A stretch of DNA of 64,000 bases from Agarophyton chilense (Eukaryota; Rhodophyta; Florideophyceae; Gracilariales; Gracilariaceae). Positions within the stretch are counted from its first letter, which is position 1; each line of letters opens with the position of its first letter. The stretch is from assembly GCA_030374765.1 (NCBI GenBank), contig JARGXX010000018.1, positions 91,312 to 155,311 of the forward strand, written 5' to 3'. A program made the translations under genes and the position numbers. Shown piece by piece: positions 21,222 to 31,982 of the stretch. The notes under the pieces are model-generated. The model did not search any database, was not told the DNA's origin, and saw nothing but the letters and a program-made list of their open reading frames with translations.

Positions 21222-21250
21222 GTAGGCCGTTTCTCAACTCGACAAACAAA

Positions 21251-21271
21251 ATGTTGAATCCACCGCAATAA
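21251..21271 (+). other. Short upstream ORF in the leader
   Basis: ATG TTG AAT CCA CCG CAA TAA: six codons and a stop, 86 bases before the main ATG and just after the likely transcription start. If it is within the mRNA it could damp translation of the main frame. If transcription starts downstream of it, it is irrelevant. Confidence 0.4.
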
Positions 21272-21357
21272 CTTCAGACCTCTACATCCAGTGTTTCCCA
21301 TCTGAGCACCCTCCAAACTACCGTAGAACGCAGGCAGAACAAGCTCCACCAGCATCA

Positions 21358-22842
21358 ATGGCCAACATCGTGAGTGACGCAATCGCTGAAGAGGAGTTCG
21401 CGTACGCCATTGGTATTCAGATATACACCTTCGCTCAGCCGTTGCTAATTTGCGAGCGCGAACGCAACATTCGTCTTAACCCTCCAGATTTCAATGGCCA
21501 GCTAGGTCTTGCTCCGGTGGCCTGCCTCAATGATATTGGCCATATGGAAAACGTCTCCACTGCAGATGATGTCGTACCCTACATGCCGAACTGCGATACT
21601 GTGTACAGTGCTGCGTATATTGAGCTCGTGGATGAGCCTATCGTGCTTACGGCGCCCACCATCACAGATCGCTACTGGAGCATCCAGCTTGCTGACTGCT
21701 ACGCGACAAATGTGGCGTACATAGGCACGCGGGCCACGAATGGAGAGGGTGGCAACTTCATTCTTGTAGGCCCGAATTATGACGGAGACCTACCCTCTGA
21801 CATGCCTGTTCAGAAATTGGACTACAACTCCTGTATGTTCTTCCTTCGCATTGCTCCGCTGGTTGGCGTAAACATTGATGAGGAGAAAGATTTGGCCAAG
21901 ATTCATGAGTACCAAAAACAGTTTTATCTCACGTCACTAAGCAATTGGAAGATGAATAATATTGGCGTGGCGGCTGTGCCAGAGAGTGTCAAAACGCGCC
22001 CACAGTACATCGGAGATCTGGCGTACTACCAGATTGTCGCAGATTTATTCATCGAGAACCCGCCTATCAGTGCCCACGACGCGCAGACCGTGACATACAA
22101 GTATGTAGGACTGGAAGTGGGCCAGAAATTCGACCCAGATTCCATCTCGGAGGGCATTCGCGCCGGGCTAGTTCGCGCTGCAAACATGGGAAGAAAGATT
22201 ATGGACTGGCAGGTGAATCATACCGACGGTCAGCTTAGCACGCGGTGGAAGTTGGTGGAGGAAGGGTGTTACGGGTATAACTACCCGCCCCGGGCCAAGG
22301 GGGCGCTAGGGGGTCTTCTGGTGCACGACTGGGCGGAGGCAGAATACTTCATGACGGTAGAGAGTACTGTTTTGGACGAAGATGGGAAGCCGACGGGCGG
22401 GGAGCCTTTTGACAGCAAGAACAAGTATGTGATGTACTTTGCAAAAGATCGCATCCCGAAAGTGAACACAGCCAAAAAAGCGTTCTGGTCGGTCACGGCG
22501 TACGGGCCGGACAAGCAGCTGGTGCCTAACGACAAGCGCCGGTATTCGGTCGGTGACCGCACTCTAATTCCGGACAAGGACGGGGGGATCACAATCTACC
22601 TGCAACGCGATGACCCCAAAGGTGAAGTGGGCGACCCAAACGCCTCAAATAATTGGCTGCCTATCCCGCACGACGACGGGGATATGTTCAAATTGTTGCT
22701 TCGTATCTACATCCCACGGCATGTATCCCTCCACCCGGTGCCGCCGGAAAGGTTCGCTCCGCCGGTCTTGTTGCGAGAGAGTGCTTCGGTTCGCGCGATG
22801 CTTCAGAGCAAATCTCCGATGTGCCATTGTGATGACAAGTAG
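21358..22842 (+). CDS. DUF1254/DUF1214 domain protein
   Basis: 494 codons without interruption or intron. The ATG at 21358 has a TATA box and leader upstream. Residues about 45-185 carry the DUF1254 pattern: NCDTVYSAAYIELVDEPIVL, DRYWSIQLADCYATNVAYIG and ILVGPNYDGDLP. Residues about 345-485 match DUF1214: FWSVTAYGPDKQLV, RYSVGDRT, GGITIYLQRDDP and NNWLPIP. The two-domain order and length are usual for the family, which is common in bacteria and patchy in eukaryotes and large DNA viruses; its biochemical role is not established. I see no signal peptide or membrane segment. It is the only intact non-transposon gene here, with codon use like a functional gene. A bacterial or viral origin by transfer is possible but unproved. 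Confidence 0.9.
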   Translation: MANIVSDAIAEEEFAYAIGIQIYTFAQPLLICERERNIRLNPPDFNGQLGLAPVACLNDIGHMENVSTADDVVPYMPNCDTVYSAAYIELVDEPIVLTAPTITDRYWSIQLADCYATNVAYIGTRATNGEGGNFILVGPNYDGDLPSDMPVQKLDYNSCMFFLRIAPLVGVNIDEEKDLAKIHEYQKQFYLTSLSNWKMNNIGVAAVPESVKTRPQYIGDLAYYQIVADLFIENPPISAHDAQTVTYKYVGLEVGQKFDPDSISEGIRAGLVRAANMGRKIMDWQVNHTDGQLSTRWKLVEEGCYGYNYPPRAKGALGGLLVHDWAEAEYFMTVESTVLDEDGKPTGGEPFDSKNKYVMYFAKDRIPKVNTAKKAFWSVTAYGPDKQLVPNDKRRYSVGDRTLIPDKDGGITIYLQRDDPKGEVGDPNASNNWLPIPHDDGDMFKLLLRIYIPRHVSLHPVPPERFAPPVLLRESASVRAMLQSKSPMCHCDDK

Positions 22843-23213
22843 GTTCGTGTAGAGAATGAATATTTGTGTGTTGCTCGAGTAAGAACGAGGGAGTGTCACA
22901 AAAGGAGTTGATGAGTCTCGATGTTAGATAGACCAATTTATGTTACCGAAGAACAACTCTTTCGCAGTAAATCTATCCGGGGTTTTCATGCCGCGCCGCA
23001 GAAATGCAACTCTACCGCGGTAAATGGAATCTATCCTTTCCATTTTCTTATTCTTTTCATGTCAAGTTTCTCTAACGGATCTCCGAAAAGAGGCAGAAGT
23101 AAACCTAGTGGAACGCATAGAGTTCCCAGAATGGCTCGTGATTGGTCAGTGAAGGAAAGAATTGGCGCCAATTGCTCATTCCCCAACAAAAACCTTGCGT
23201 CTTTCGCTCTACC

Positions 23214-24082
23214 TCAACATCCCCACCATTTTCCCACTATTCCAATCCCTAGCAAGTGTGGGACGCGGGGGGAACTGGGACGTGCTGGAGAATGAAACGC
23301 TTGCGAAAGCGTGGGTTGCTTGAGGGTAGGCAAGACTGCCTTACTGCGGCGGTATGGGCGAGGGTTGTTGGGAGGCGGAATCTGGGCAGCGCTCGCAGAG
23401 AAAGATTGCAGGTTCAGCGAGCCGGTCGCCGAAGTGGTGTGAACGTTGTCACACTGGCGATGAACCGACGAGATCTTCTCGCACTTCACACTGTCAAAAT
23501 AATCCGTGGTTGAGGCATCCGTAGCCAAACTGCTGTCAGTTGATGTCGCTTCTAAAACAGACAAACGTGGTCCGTTTTCTACCCCAGAATTTGCCAACAG
23601 CATAAATGCTGTAAGTGCCTCTGGTAGCTTGGCAGTAATTGACTGGGAGTTGAACTTCGTTGCCTGTGTATCAAAACGATGTTCGAAGTTGTGGAAAGAC
23701 TCATCTCTGGCACGCTTGACCTGAAGCAGTGAGATGAAGTTGGAGTATATTTCACTCAAAACGAGTAAGGAGTCTCTCTTGTAGATGGCTTTCACTATGC
23801 TGTCTGCCCCGGCATCTGCAGAAATGTCAGTGTCCGGATTGGTAGAGCGCAAGTTCCTTGCACGTCCGTAGAGCTGCGACTTGAGCATATTGCCACGGAG
23901 GGGTAGAAACATCTTCTCGGAGTTCCTGTCTGGGAGCCTATCGTGAAATGAGGCCCATAAGTACACTGTATTACGTATTTTTCTTGGTTACCCTTCTCGT
24001 CTGTCCACGGAACATTCTTGAGACCCCATGAGAATAGAGGGCGGGAGGGGGTTCTGGACTTCAAACCGGTTGCTGGGCCCAT
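23214..24082 (-). pseudogene. Solitary retrotransposon gag-like frame
   Basis: From ATG at 24082, with a one-base frameshift near 23965, a gag-like protein of about 290 residues runs to 23214. Typical gag features are the helical segments PLRGNMLKSQLYGRARNL, IVKAIYKRDSLLVLSEIYSNF and SFHNFEHRFDTQATKFNSQ, then LPEALTAFMLLANSGVE. The last 60 residues are Ser/Pro-rich (LQSFSASAAQIPPPNNP) and no zinc knuckle is visible. No protease or pol follows on the minus strand toward 22900. It may be a fragment of a larger element or a retained gag-derived gene. The main frame is 250 codons, longer than most neighbouring relics. Confidence 0.6.
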
Positions 24083-27000
24083 TTCTTAGTATTGAACAGT
24101 AGTCGGGTATTAATGGAGATCTGAGACAGTGGAGGATCCCGTGTGCTCTTATGGTCTTGTCAGATGCCTATTGTTACCGGCATGGCGGTTTTTATACAAT
24201 GTAGATGCCATCTGCATTGTAATACAACTATTGCAGCCGCTGAGTTGTAAGCGGGTATAATGTAGTATCAATTTTTTCGTGTATACTACAAAAGTTATCT
24301 TGATTCATACAGACGTTTTATAATTTCCATTGGGGAAGCCCGAAAGCAGGTAAAGAATTTCCTGTCCCTGTCTGAGACGACGGTGTGTATTGTTCCATGC
24401 TTCGAGAAGAAGTGCGTCTCGAAAGGCTGGATGGTTCTTGTGCGGTGGTGGTCTTACTGGTTGGGACGAAGAATGCCATCGACGGAAATTTGTCCACGAG
24501 CACGAGTATAGCATCGAAACAGTGCTCGGAGACCGGCAGTTCGATGAGGAAGTCGAAGTTGACTATCTCCCAGCACCTGTTCGGGATGCAACAGAATACA
24601 AATGACCAATATGTAGCGGGAAAAATTCATTTCTTATCTAAAACAATGTTGCGAAACTTTAAATGCATCAGCGTTTTCAACTTTTTTTTATTCTTCCACT
24701 ATTGCTTGCTGCAAAACTACATAAACCATACAAACGGACATTTCTATTAAATCTAACTTAAACATATAGGCAACATGAGTCTGCCCTTGAAACGGAAGAG
24801 AACACGGCTTGTAGACTACATACGCTTAGAACTTTTCTTTAAATATTTTTTAAGGAGTTGTAATATTCAACCATTTTCGGAGGGTATCTCTCCGAATGAT
24901 CTTCAGAGTTTGATTCAACCATTTTCGGTGGATAAGCTCAACATCGACTAATACATCAGTCCAACGACCTTTTAGGTGCGAAGATAGTCTCTCCGTCTAC
25001 TACATGTACGAAAATCTGATGTTCACCAACCTCTGAGGGTTCTACAATTGCAATTGCAGTATTTTGAAACGTTGTCTTTGGTTCAGACCATTCCGATATT
25101 AACTGCACCGATTCGGAATCGCAAGCCTTCATAATTAGTTCTGTCCCAAGTGCCTGATTGCTCTCTACGGACAAAATGTCTTCACTATCTTCTAAAATTG
25201 CTTCATGCCTTCGCTTTTTACCACTGAGGTACAAGCAGTTTTGATAAACTAAATTCAGATCTTTTTATTCATCAAATTCTGTTGATCATTTTGCACCCCC
25301 TGGCTAGACTAGGTATTGCAACAAACAATAGAGAAGTGCATACATTCTAACCATTATGTTCTCAAACTGTTTTTTGACGAGATGGAAACGGGTACGAAAA
25401 CTGTTCAAGCCGGGCTTCTTGAATAGTTCTCCGGACTTCTAAACGTCTTTCGGTTTTTGTGAGCCATCGATTAAGTTTCTCTGAAACTTCTTGCAGTGCT
25501 ATTTAACGATAGCTGAGTTCTTTGTTGAGCGAGGCATGGTACATTATTGAAAGACGATGAAGAGTTTGTTGTTCTTCGTTCGTTCTTGTGCTACTTTTAA
25601 TTTAATAAAGTGCGCTCCACTGTCAAGAAGGAGAGATGAAATCTCATCGCAGAACAGATTTGCGAAAAAATTTGTTGCGTAGATTTCTAAAACTCACGAG
25701 AGCCAAAAAAGCGTTACGCAACACGTCATTTCTTTAATGTACACAACGCTGTGGAACCTACACTGCGCGACGGGCGACACGTGGCACAGCACTCACCACG
25801 TATTACAGTACGAAGCCTTTCGGAGCTCGCGCGCACTTACGTCGCGCTAGAGGCTTCTGGGACAATTGGACAAACCTCACAGCAGCCGAGGGAAGAGGGC
25901 CGCTCCACACCGACAATGTTCTTCGTCTTATATGACGTGTTAAGCCTAACAGTTTTTTTATATTGGCAGTTCACTATCAGACAAATTGTGTTTCGGGACT
26001 GTCAATTTTAATATACTAGCGTCTTTACATTGTACTTGTCTGTTAACAAAAGTACTGTTCTTTCCTATTGTAGAAGTTAGGAGGGTCCAGAGAATGCACA
26101 TTCTTTTTAAAAACCGTTTTCTAGTATTAGTTACCTAAAACCAATGCTCTTTAAAGTTTTTATGCCATACTGCTTGTTATCTTTACTAAAAAAAATTTTC
26201 AGCCCCATATTCTCACCAGCAGAAAAAAGAAGCCGGCACTCATGGCCTTTGAACCTTATCTTGCTATCGAAAATTGGAGAATGTGGCATAAAAAGAGCCT
26301 TTAAAATAGCTTTCAGAAGTAAATCTGAGCCATTTGTGAGGAAGTATTTACCCAGACTGCTGTCATGTTGCTGTTCCCAAAATCATATATCAGCTCCGAA
26401 GTTCTCGAACGTTACGAATATGGCTTTCAGAATTCCAAAAGTTACGAATCCCGGGGAAATATGGCATTGAAGAATAGCTGTAAGGTTTTGAAGAACATAT
26501 TTAAAAATTTTCAATCTTGTGATTGCCAGATTATTTTCATTTTCTAATTCTCAAAAATAAGAGCATCAACCCCAATCGTTCAAGGCACGTTGTCCGTATA
26601 ATCACATCGCAAATAGGAGAGTATGGTTGGGACGACCATACATGAGATCCTTGCTCGTCTTTGCGAAACACTCGTGTCTATGCGTCCAAGAATTGGCCAC
26701 ACATTAAACCAACTGACCTCATATATGGCCAAAATCTTTCTTTGAAAGTGTCTGAAATTCACACAGGATTTAAATTTCAAATTTAGAGCGATGAAGCTTT
26801 TGAGTCTTCAACAGAAATAAAAACCATTCATCCTTATCACTGACGAAAAGGCTCAGAAACCTGGTTATAGATAGATTTAAATTTCTTCTTTAAAACGATT
26901 GATTTTGGGTGTAGCAAACATAATTAGGAGCAAGTACAACAATAACTAAATATTTTGGCCAAAGACGTCAAAAGTTAATATCTTGTTTAATCATCTAGTG

Positions 27001-28022
27001 TTGCATACTTTGAAGGTAAATACCAACAAAGGCAGAAGGTTCAAAAATATGTTGCAGTTATGCAGAGTTTGTAGATCGTATTTATTGCGGAAGTACAGAG
27101 AAATAAAAATTCTCATATGAGGCTAATTGACCTCATATGAATCTATCGGCCCAACAGACACTAGTGTTTGATATCTGGTAGCCATCAGACCGGCTGATAT
27201 TGCCGAAAAGATTTATTGAGCAATGTTTGACAGCCACAGACTATCACCTTGTCCACTCCTTCCATCGCTTCTTCACACCGCTCCATCTTTTTTAAGGCAC
27301 TCTCCACACCTTTGTAAACTTGGCAAGGCTTACCAATTCTCCTTTAACGAATTGCCAGAGTCCATGAGACCACAGTCAGCGTGCAAAAAGCGCGGAATAC
27401 CCAAGCGTGAAGAAAAGGAAAGTGCGCAAAACAAAGCTTTACATCTTCTTCAACAATAAATGTCTGTATTGTGCGCACATGCGATATTTCAGATACTACA
27501 GTTTACTGCATACGAAAAGCTCACTCAGCAAATAACGAAGAACTTTTACACCAACTTCTCAATCCAGTACAGTTTCACGCCAGAATGCCCCCTGTCTTCA
27601 CCAAAGTCAGAACAATATGCCCGTACAACGAATCAAACATGCGCCCTCGATGCGCAACATCTCAACGCGTACATGGCTCAAATAGCAAACGATGGCCGCA
27701 AAACATTCCGAAATCCCCTTTCCTCCAACGAAGCCTGGCGGTCTTTTCGTGCAAGGAACAGGACAAACAAACGGTTCGGAAGTGTGACGACGAAGAGGCC
27801 AATGGGGGTTGCAAGTCAGTCGGTTAGAACAGCAAACGTCTTCAATGCTTCTGTTAGTAATGGTGGGAAAGAAAAGATGGATCCACAGAGTGGGGGAAAC
27901 GTTGAAGAGAACGTCCCGCTACTGGAATTGTGAACGATGAAACAAAGCAGTGTAGCATTCAAGGGAAAAAGAAACGATGTTGAAGCAGACGCCGCATCAA
28001 CGCTTTTGCGGTTTCGGTTGCG
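24083..28022. other. AT-rich region without recognisable gene
   Basis: About 3.9 kb. Only short frames occur on both strands. The most protein-like is a minus-strand frame at 25258-24956 (YLSGKKRRHEAILEDSEDIL) that lacks an ATG; it could be an exon or relic. A short direct repeat (ATTCAACCATTTTCGG) occurs at about 24867 and 24913. The region from 25300 to 27200 is especially AT-rich. I see no LTR matching the 3' LTR of GY3, so the 5' end of GY3 is missing or unrecognisable here. Confidence 0.5.
27113..27140. repeat. Perfect 10-bp inverted repeat
   Basis: TCATATGAGG and CCTCATATGA are separated by eight bases. They could form a hairpin. No gene is adjacent, and nothing shows whether it is a transposon end or a regulatory site. 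Confidence 0.7.
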
Positions 28023-28880
28023 GTGAGAGCGCTGAAAAGTTGTGCTGTGAAAGTGGAGCTGTTGTCAGTGCGACACGTCAACCTCAGCTACTGTATTGAC
28101 CCTGAATGGCTCGAATCAACCGTAGAACTGGGACACATCTCAGGTGTACACAGTCTTGCCAATCTGACAGAGGACTTTTTAAGGAAGTACTTGGAGTCTG
28201 AAGCCGAACAAGACAAGGATGAAATGACGCTTGCTGCGTTAGACTCCATTATGGAGAAGGATCTTCAGATGGACATGACAGACCCCTCTTCTCGTTAAAG
28301 AATAAAACAACTGTTCATCTCTTATGTTTCAATCTTGCGCAAACATCGCCTAAACTGGTTAACTAAGGACAACCCCAAGACGGCTGTAGCTCACATTGTG
28401 TTGGCCATCAAGCCCAAACAACCGAAGAATCGTCTAGAGACAGACCTGGAATGGGCATATGCGCACTTTAAGAAAAACTTCAAGGGTTTCATGGCGCATG
28501 CAACGTTTGTAGCCGAAGCATTTCAAATTGTCAACAACGGTCCAGTTTCGAGACAACGAAACTCAAGGCCCAGAAAGGAATTAACCCAACAAAACAAGTA
28601 TTCGCGAAGCACAGACTCACGCAGAACCAGTGCACGAAGCCTTCACGACCAGCAACACACAGCGAAACCGCGTTACAGGTGACCACCTTTCCTCTGCCCC
28701 CACACACCGTACAAAGCAGAAGACCAGTACCACTGGATTGACGACTGTACACGAACGAACGCAGACGAGAAGAAGGATCTTAAAGCAGCCCTTGCCGCTC
28801 TCAAATCCGCAGGTGAGCCTGCGAAATGTACTAGATCCCAGAAGAAGCAGAACGGCTCTGCGTCATCTGGAACTGGCGCA
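28023..28880 (+). pseudogene. GY3 gag-like region
   Basis: Two open pieces: 28023-28298 (acidic end DKDEMTLAALDSIMEKDLQ) and 28335-28682 (NPKTAVAHIVLAIKPKQPK, LEWAYAHFKKNFKGFMAH). They are followed in another frame by a C...H...H...C stretch, FLCPHTPYKAEDQYHWIDDC (28687-28746), which looks like a worn zinc finger before the protease. The first frame begins with GTG, not ATG, so the true start is unknown. The position upstream of the protease is the main reason for calling it gag. Confidence 0.5.
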
Positions 28881-28882
28881 AC

Positions 28883-30175
28883 CATAGCGCGACTGCAGCC
28901 CGCGACATTCGATTGCTTTCCAACATGCAGCATCACCGTCTCTGACGGCCAGGCATCAATGGAAGCTACAGGAAGATGTGATGATGGTAGCGACGACAGC
29001 ATCGTTTCTCCCCTCCGAAAGAACGTGCTGCACTCAAAGGCATAAGGAAAATTTCTTCATTTAAGCCAGTTAAGCTTGCTGCCACTCTCAAGAATGGCAC
29101 CGACCCACAGACATTTTTGTTTTCCAGGAATTGGACTGCCCCACGCACGATCTCGCAACTATCCTCTGGAAACCTCGCTCTTGCAAACATTACCTACCTT
29201 GCCGCTGACGACGAGCTGCCCTGTGAGGAATTGCTCATTGGTCGCCCAGTCCTTCTACACCTCAAGGTGGACACTCACACGCTTCTCCACAAGAATTGCT
29301 TTGCTCTGCAAGGCGCAGACTGTTCCTCAGTTGGAAATCCAACCATGACCAACGCCGGAGGGCACGTCAGCAGACTCATGACGGCACGTGTCAACCGAAC
29401 CTGCGAAGTTACCACGCTTTCTACTCAGTCTCCACCTCCACCAGATTGTCCTCGCGTCAACTACAACGATGCAAGGAACGCAGAAGACCCCTTTCCCGAC
29501 CCTTCACTCCTCGACCCCATCGACACGGACCAACATGACGCCATACGCAAGGGAACCGAAGAAATGACAGAAAAAGCATTGAAGAATGGCATGCAAGACA
29601 GTCACGCCCAAGAACTGAGAGAGATTGTAGAATCCCATCTCAATATTTTCCGCACGTCACTATCTTTGGGACCAGCCGCCGAAATCACACCTCTGAAAAT
29701 TGAACTCAGGCCAGAAGCGAAACAAGTCCGCGTGGGTTTGCGCAACTACTTTCGAGAACAGCGCGAGTTCCTAGACAAGTTTGTCTCAGACCTTGTTGAA
29801 TCTGGCATGGCCTACCCCAATCCAACCTCTCACTGGGCTTGCGCACCGCTAATTGTACCGAAACCCGGACCCGCTCGATTCCAATTCACCGTTGACCTTC
29901 GTCCTGTCAACAAATACACCATTCGCCATCAGTACCCCATGCCGAACGTCGAGCAAGAGCTGTCAAAACTGGCTGGCTCTCAATACTTTGCAACCTTTGA
30001 CCTCTCCCATGGTTATTGGCAGCTCTCACTCGACAAGGACTCCCAAGCACTACAGTCCTATATCACCCCTGATGGCTTCTTCTCACCAACAAGAGTTCTC
30101 CACGGAACAGCCAATGCGACGACTCACCTGCAATCTGCGCTGGCAGTCCTCTTGCCCAAGGACCTTTTGAAGTGA
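28883..30175 (+). pseudogene. GY3 protease and reverse transcriptase
   Basis: The protease-like start has CDDGSDDSIVSP, an altered DTG motif, and after a frame break the flap-like ELLIGRPVLLHL. RT follows with SHWACAPLIVPKPG, FQFTVDLRPVNKYT, ATFDLSHGYWQLSL (motif A) and a worn motif B near 30100. The frame ends at TGA 30173-30175, four codons before the catalytic motif. That motif reads YWLDYILL: the second Asp of LDD is Tyr (TAC at 30194-30196), consistent with one base change. The copy would be catalytically dead even without the stop. Confidence 0.82.
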
Positions 30176-31239
30176 ATACTGTACTGGTTGGACTACATAC
30201 TTCTTCAAAGTCCTACCGTCGAGGGTCTCTGTTTGGCATACGAAAGCTTTTTTCGTTCTGTGCCAAGCGATTTATCTACCTCCCCCCACTGAAGTGCATC
30301 CTGTTCTCCAAACAAATCAGGTGGTGTGGCAGAATCATCTCAGCCGCAGGGGTTCGATACGACCCCCGCCAGCTCGATGGTCTTCTAGACATGGAACCAC
30401 CCACCAACGGAGCACATCTGCAGCAATTCCTCTGCGCCATGCAATGGATGAAGACGGGAGTCCCAGACTTTTCCAACCTTGTCACCCCTCTTCACGACCT
30501 CATGGAGACGGTATACAAGGCTTCAAGCAAACGAACAAAGTCCGCCGCTCCCAGAATCAGCCTAACAACTGTAGGATGGAACAGGGAACACGCACAAGCA
30601 TTCAAGAAATGCAAAGATGTCCTAGAACATCTAATCACCCTTTCACATCGTGACGAAAACCAACGCCTTTCCGTGTACACAGACGCCTCGGATACAGTAT
30701 GTTCTGGTATCATCACACAAAGTCCACCGGAGGATCTCAAGAAACCACATATGGACCAGCGCCACAGCCCACTAGCTTTCTGCTCTGGGCGATTCAACAA
30801 TACACAGCTAAGCTGGTCCATGCTCGAGAAGGAAGGATACGCAATTCTGGCCACACTGCAGCGAATGCACTGGCTGGTGGCTACCCCTGCCGGTTTCGAC
30901 CTATTCACCGACCATAACAACCTCGTGTTCATTTTCGATCCGCACTCAATAATCCCAGATCTCGGCCAATCTTCTACCAGGAAAGTATTGCGCTGGGCTG
31001 TTCGATTGAGCCCCTACTCCTACAATTGCTTCCACATCAAAGGACCAGACAACGTGTGGGCGGATCTACTGACTAGATGGTCAGCGCCACCCACTGTACG
31101 GCGCATTGTTCAAGTTCCAGCCCTCCCTTCCAGTTCCGCCTCTGACTTTGAATGGCCTGCAATCACAGAAATTGCAACACAGCAAGACGAACACCGCTCA
31201 ACGCGACCAAACCACGTGGTTCTTCAAGACGGAGTGTAG
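30176..31239 (+). pseudogene. GY3 RT end and RNase H
   Basis: The frame 30172-31239 carries the RT connection (LPPLKCILFSKQIRWCGRIIS), then HLQQFLCAMQWMKTGVPDFSNLV and the RNase H domain: LSVYTDASDTVCSGIITQ, LSWSMLEKEGYAILATL and DLFTDHNNLVFIF. The first 25 or so codons are out of register with the true frame, which shifts near 30290. It ends at a stop at 31237. The domain order is that of an ordinary gypsy pol. Confidence 0.85.
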
Positions 31240-31708
31240 AAGACGGCCAAGAATTCCATCTGGATCCCCGATCAATCCAACGACCTCCACTTGCGCTTCT
31301 GTATCATAGCGCACACTGGACCTTTGGGCCACAGAGGTCAACAAGCTACCTTGAAAGTACTACAGAAGCATTTTTTATGGAACACAATGTCCCAGGATGT
31401 CTGCACATTTTCGCAGTCCTGCACTCACCGTATTTCCACTCTGGGCAGCGAGAAGGTACCTCGGCCTTTTGGGACCCGCACTACATGGAACCGCTCTGAA
31501 CGATCTCTTACAGTTTGATTATTTAGAAATCAGACCAAGCCGCACTGGAGAGAAGCACAAGCACGTCCTGATGCTTCAGGATGACCATTCAGACTGTAAA
31601 TGGTTATTTGTCTTTCCCAACACAGCCGCGGAAAACGCTGCTTTCTCAATCATCGACTGGTGCGCTGCTTTTGCAGTGCCGAATGGATTTCTCTCCGATG
31701 GTCCCACC
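31240..31708 (+). pseudogene. GY3 integrase, part before CO2
   Basis: The zinc-binding region reads IAHTGPLGHRGQQATL and CTFSQSC in one frame. The core follows in another, with LQFDYLEIRPSRTG (first Asp) and NGFLSDGPTS (second Asp). The coding is cut at 31708, where CO2 begins. The matching remainder resumes after CO2 at 36381. The 5-base duplication made by CO2 is CCACC at 31704-31708. Confidence 0.85.
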
Positions 31709-31941
31709 TCTTATGGTAGATGCAGAAGTTATTTCGTCGAAGCTACCGACGTTTTACTGTTGCGGTGTCGTGCTGCTATGGTCTTAAGTACTACTCGTTC
31801 TAGCTACTTGGCCTCCAGCCTTCTAGTCACCCAAAATCCAAAATGTAGTGCTGCACCGTACCAGTGCTCGTAATTGAGCGCAGTGTAGAAGCCAAACGTC
31901 CGTATCGGACGACAGTGGCCAAACGTCCAGATCGGACAACA
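31709..31941 (-). repeat. CO2 3' LTR
   Basis: 233 bp. In element orientation it begins TGTTGTCCGATCTGG and ends CCATAAGA, so it lacks the usual CA end. It has two copies of a 27-base unit beginning GCCAAACGTCC, against four in the other LTR. Confidence 0.88.
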
Positions 31942-31955
31942 CTCCCCTGCTTCCT
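31942..31955 (-). promoter_or_regulatory. CO2 polypurine tract
   Basis: On the minus strand AGGAAGCAGGGGAG, directly before the TG of the 3' LTR. Confidence 0.7.
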
Positions 31956-31982
31956 ACAACGAGCTGAATTGTGCAAGACATT

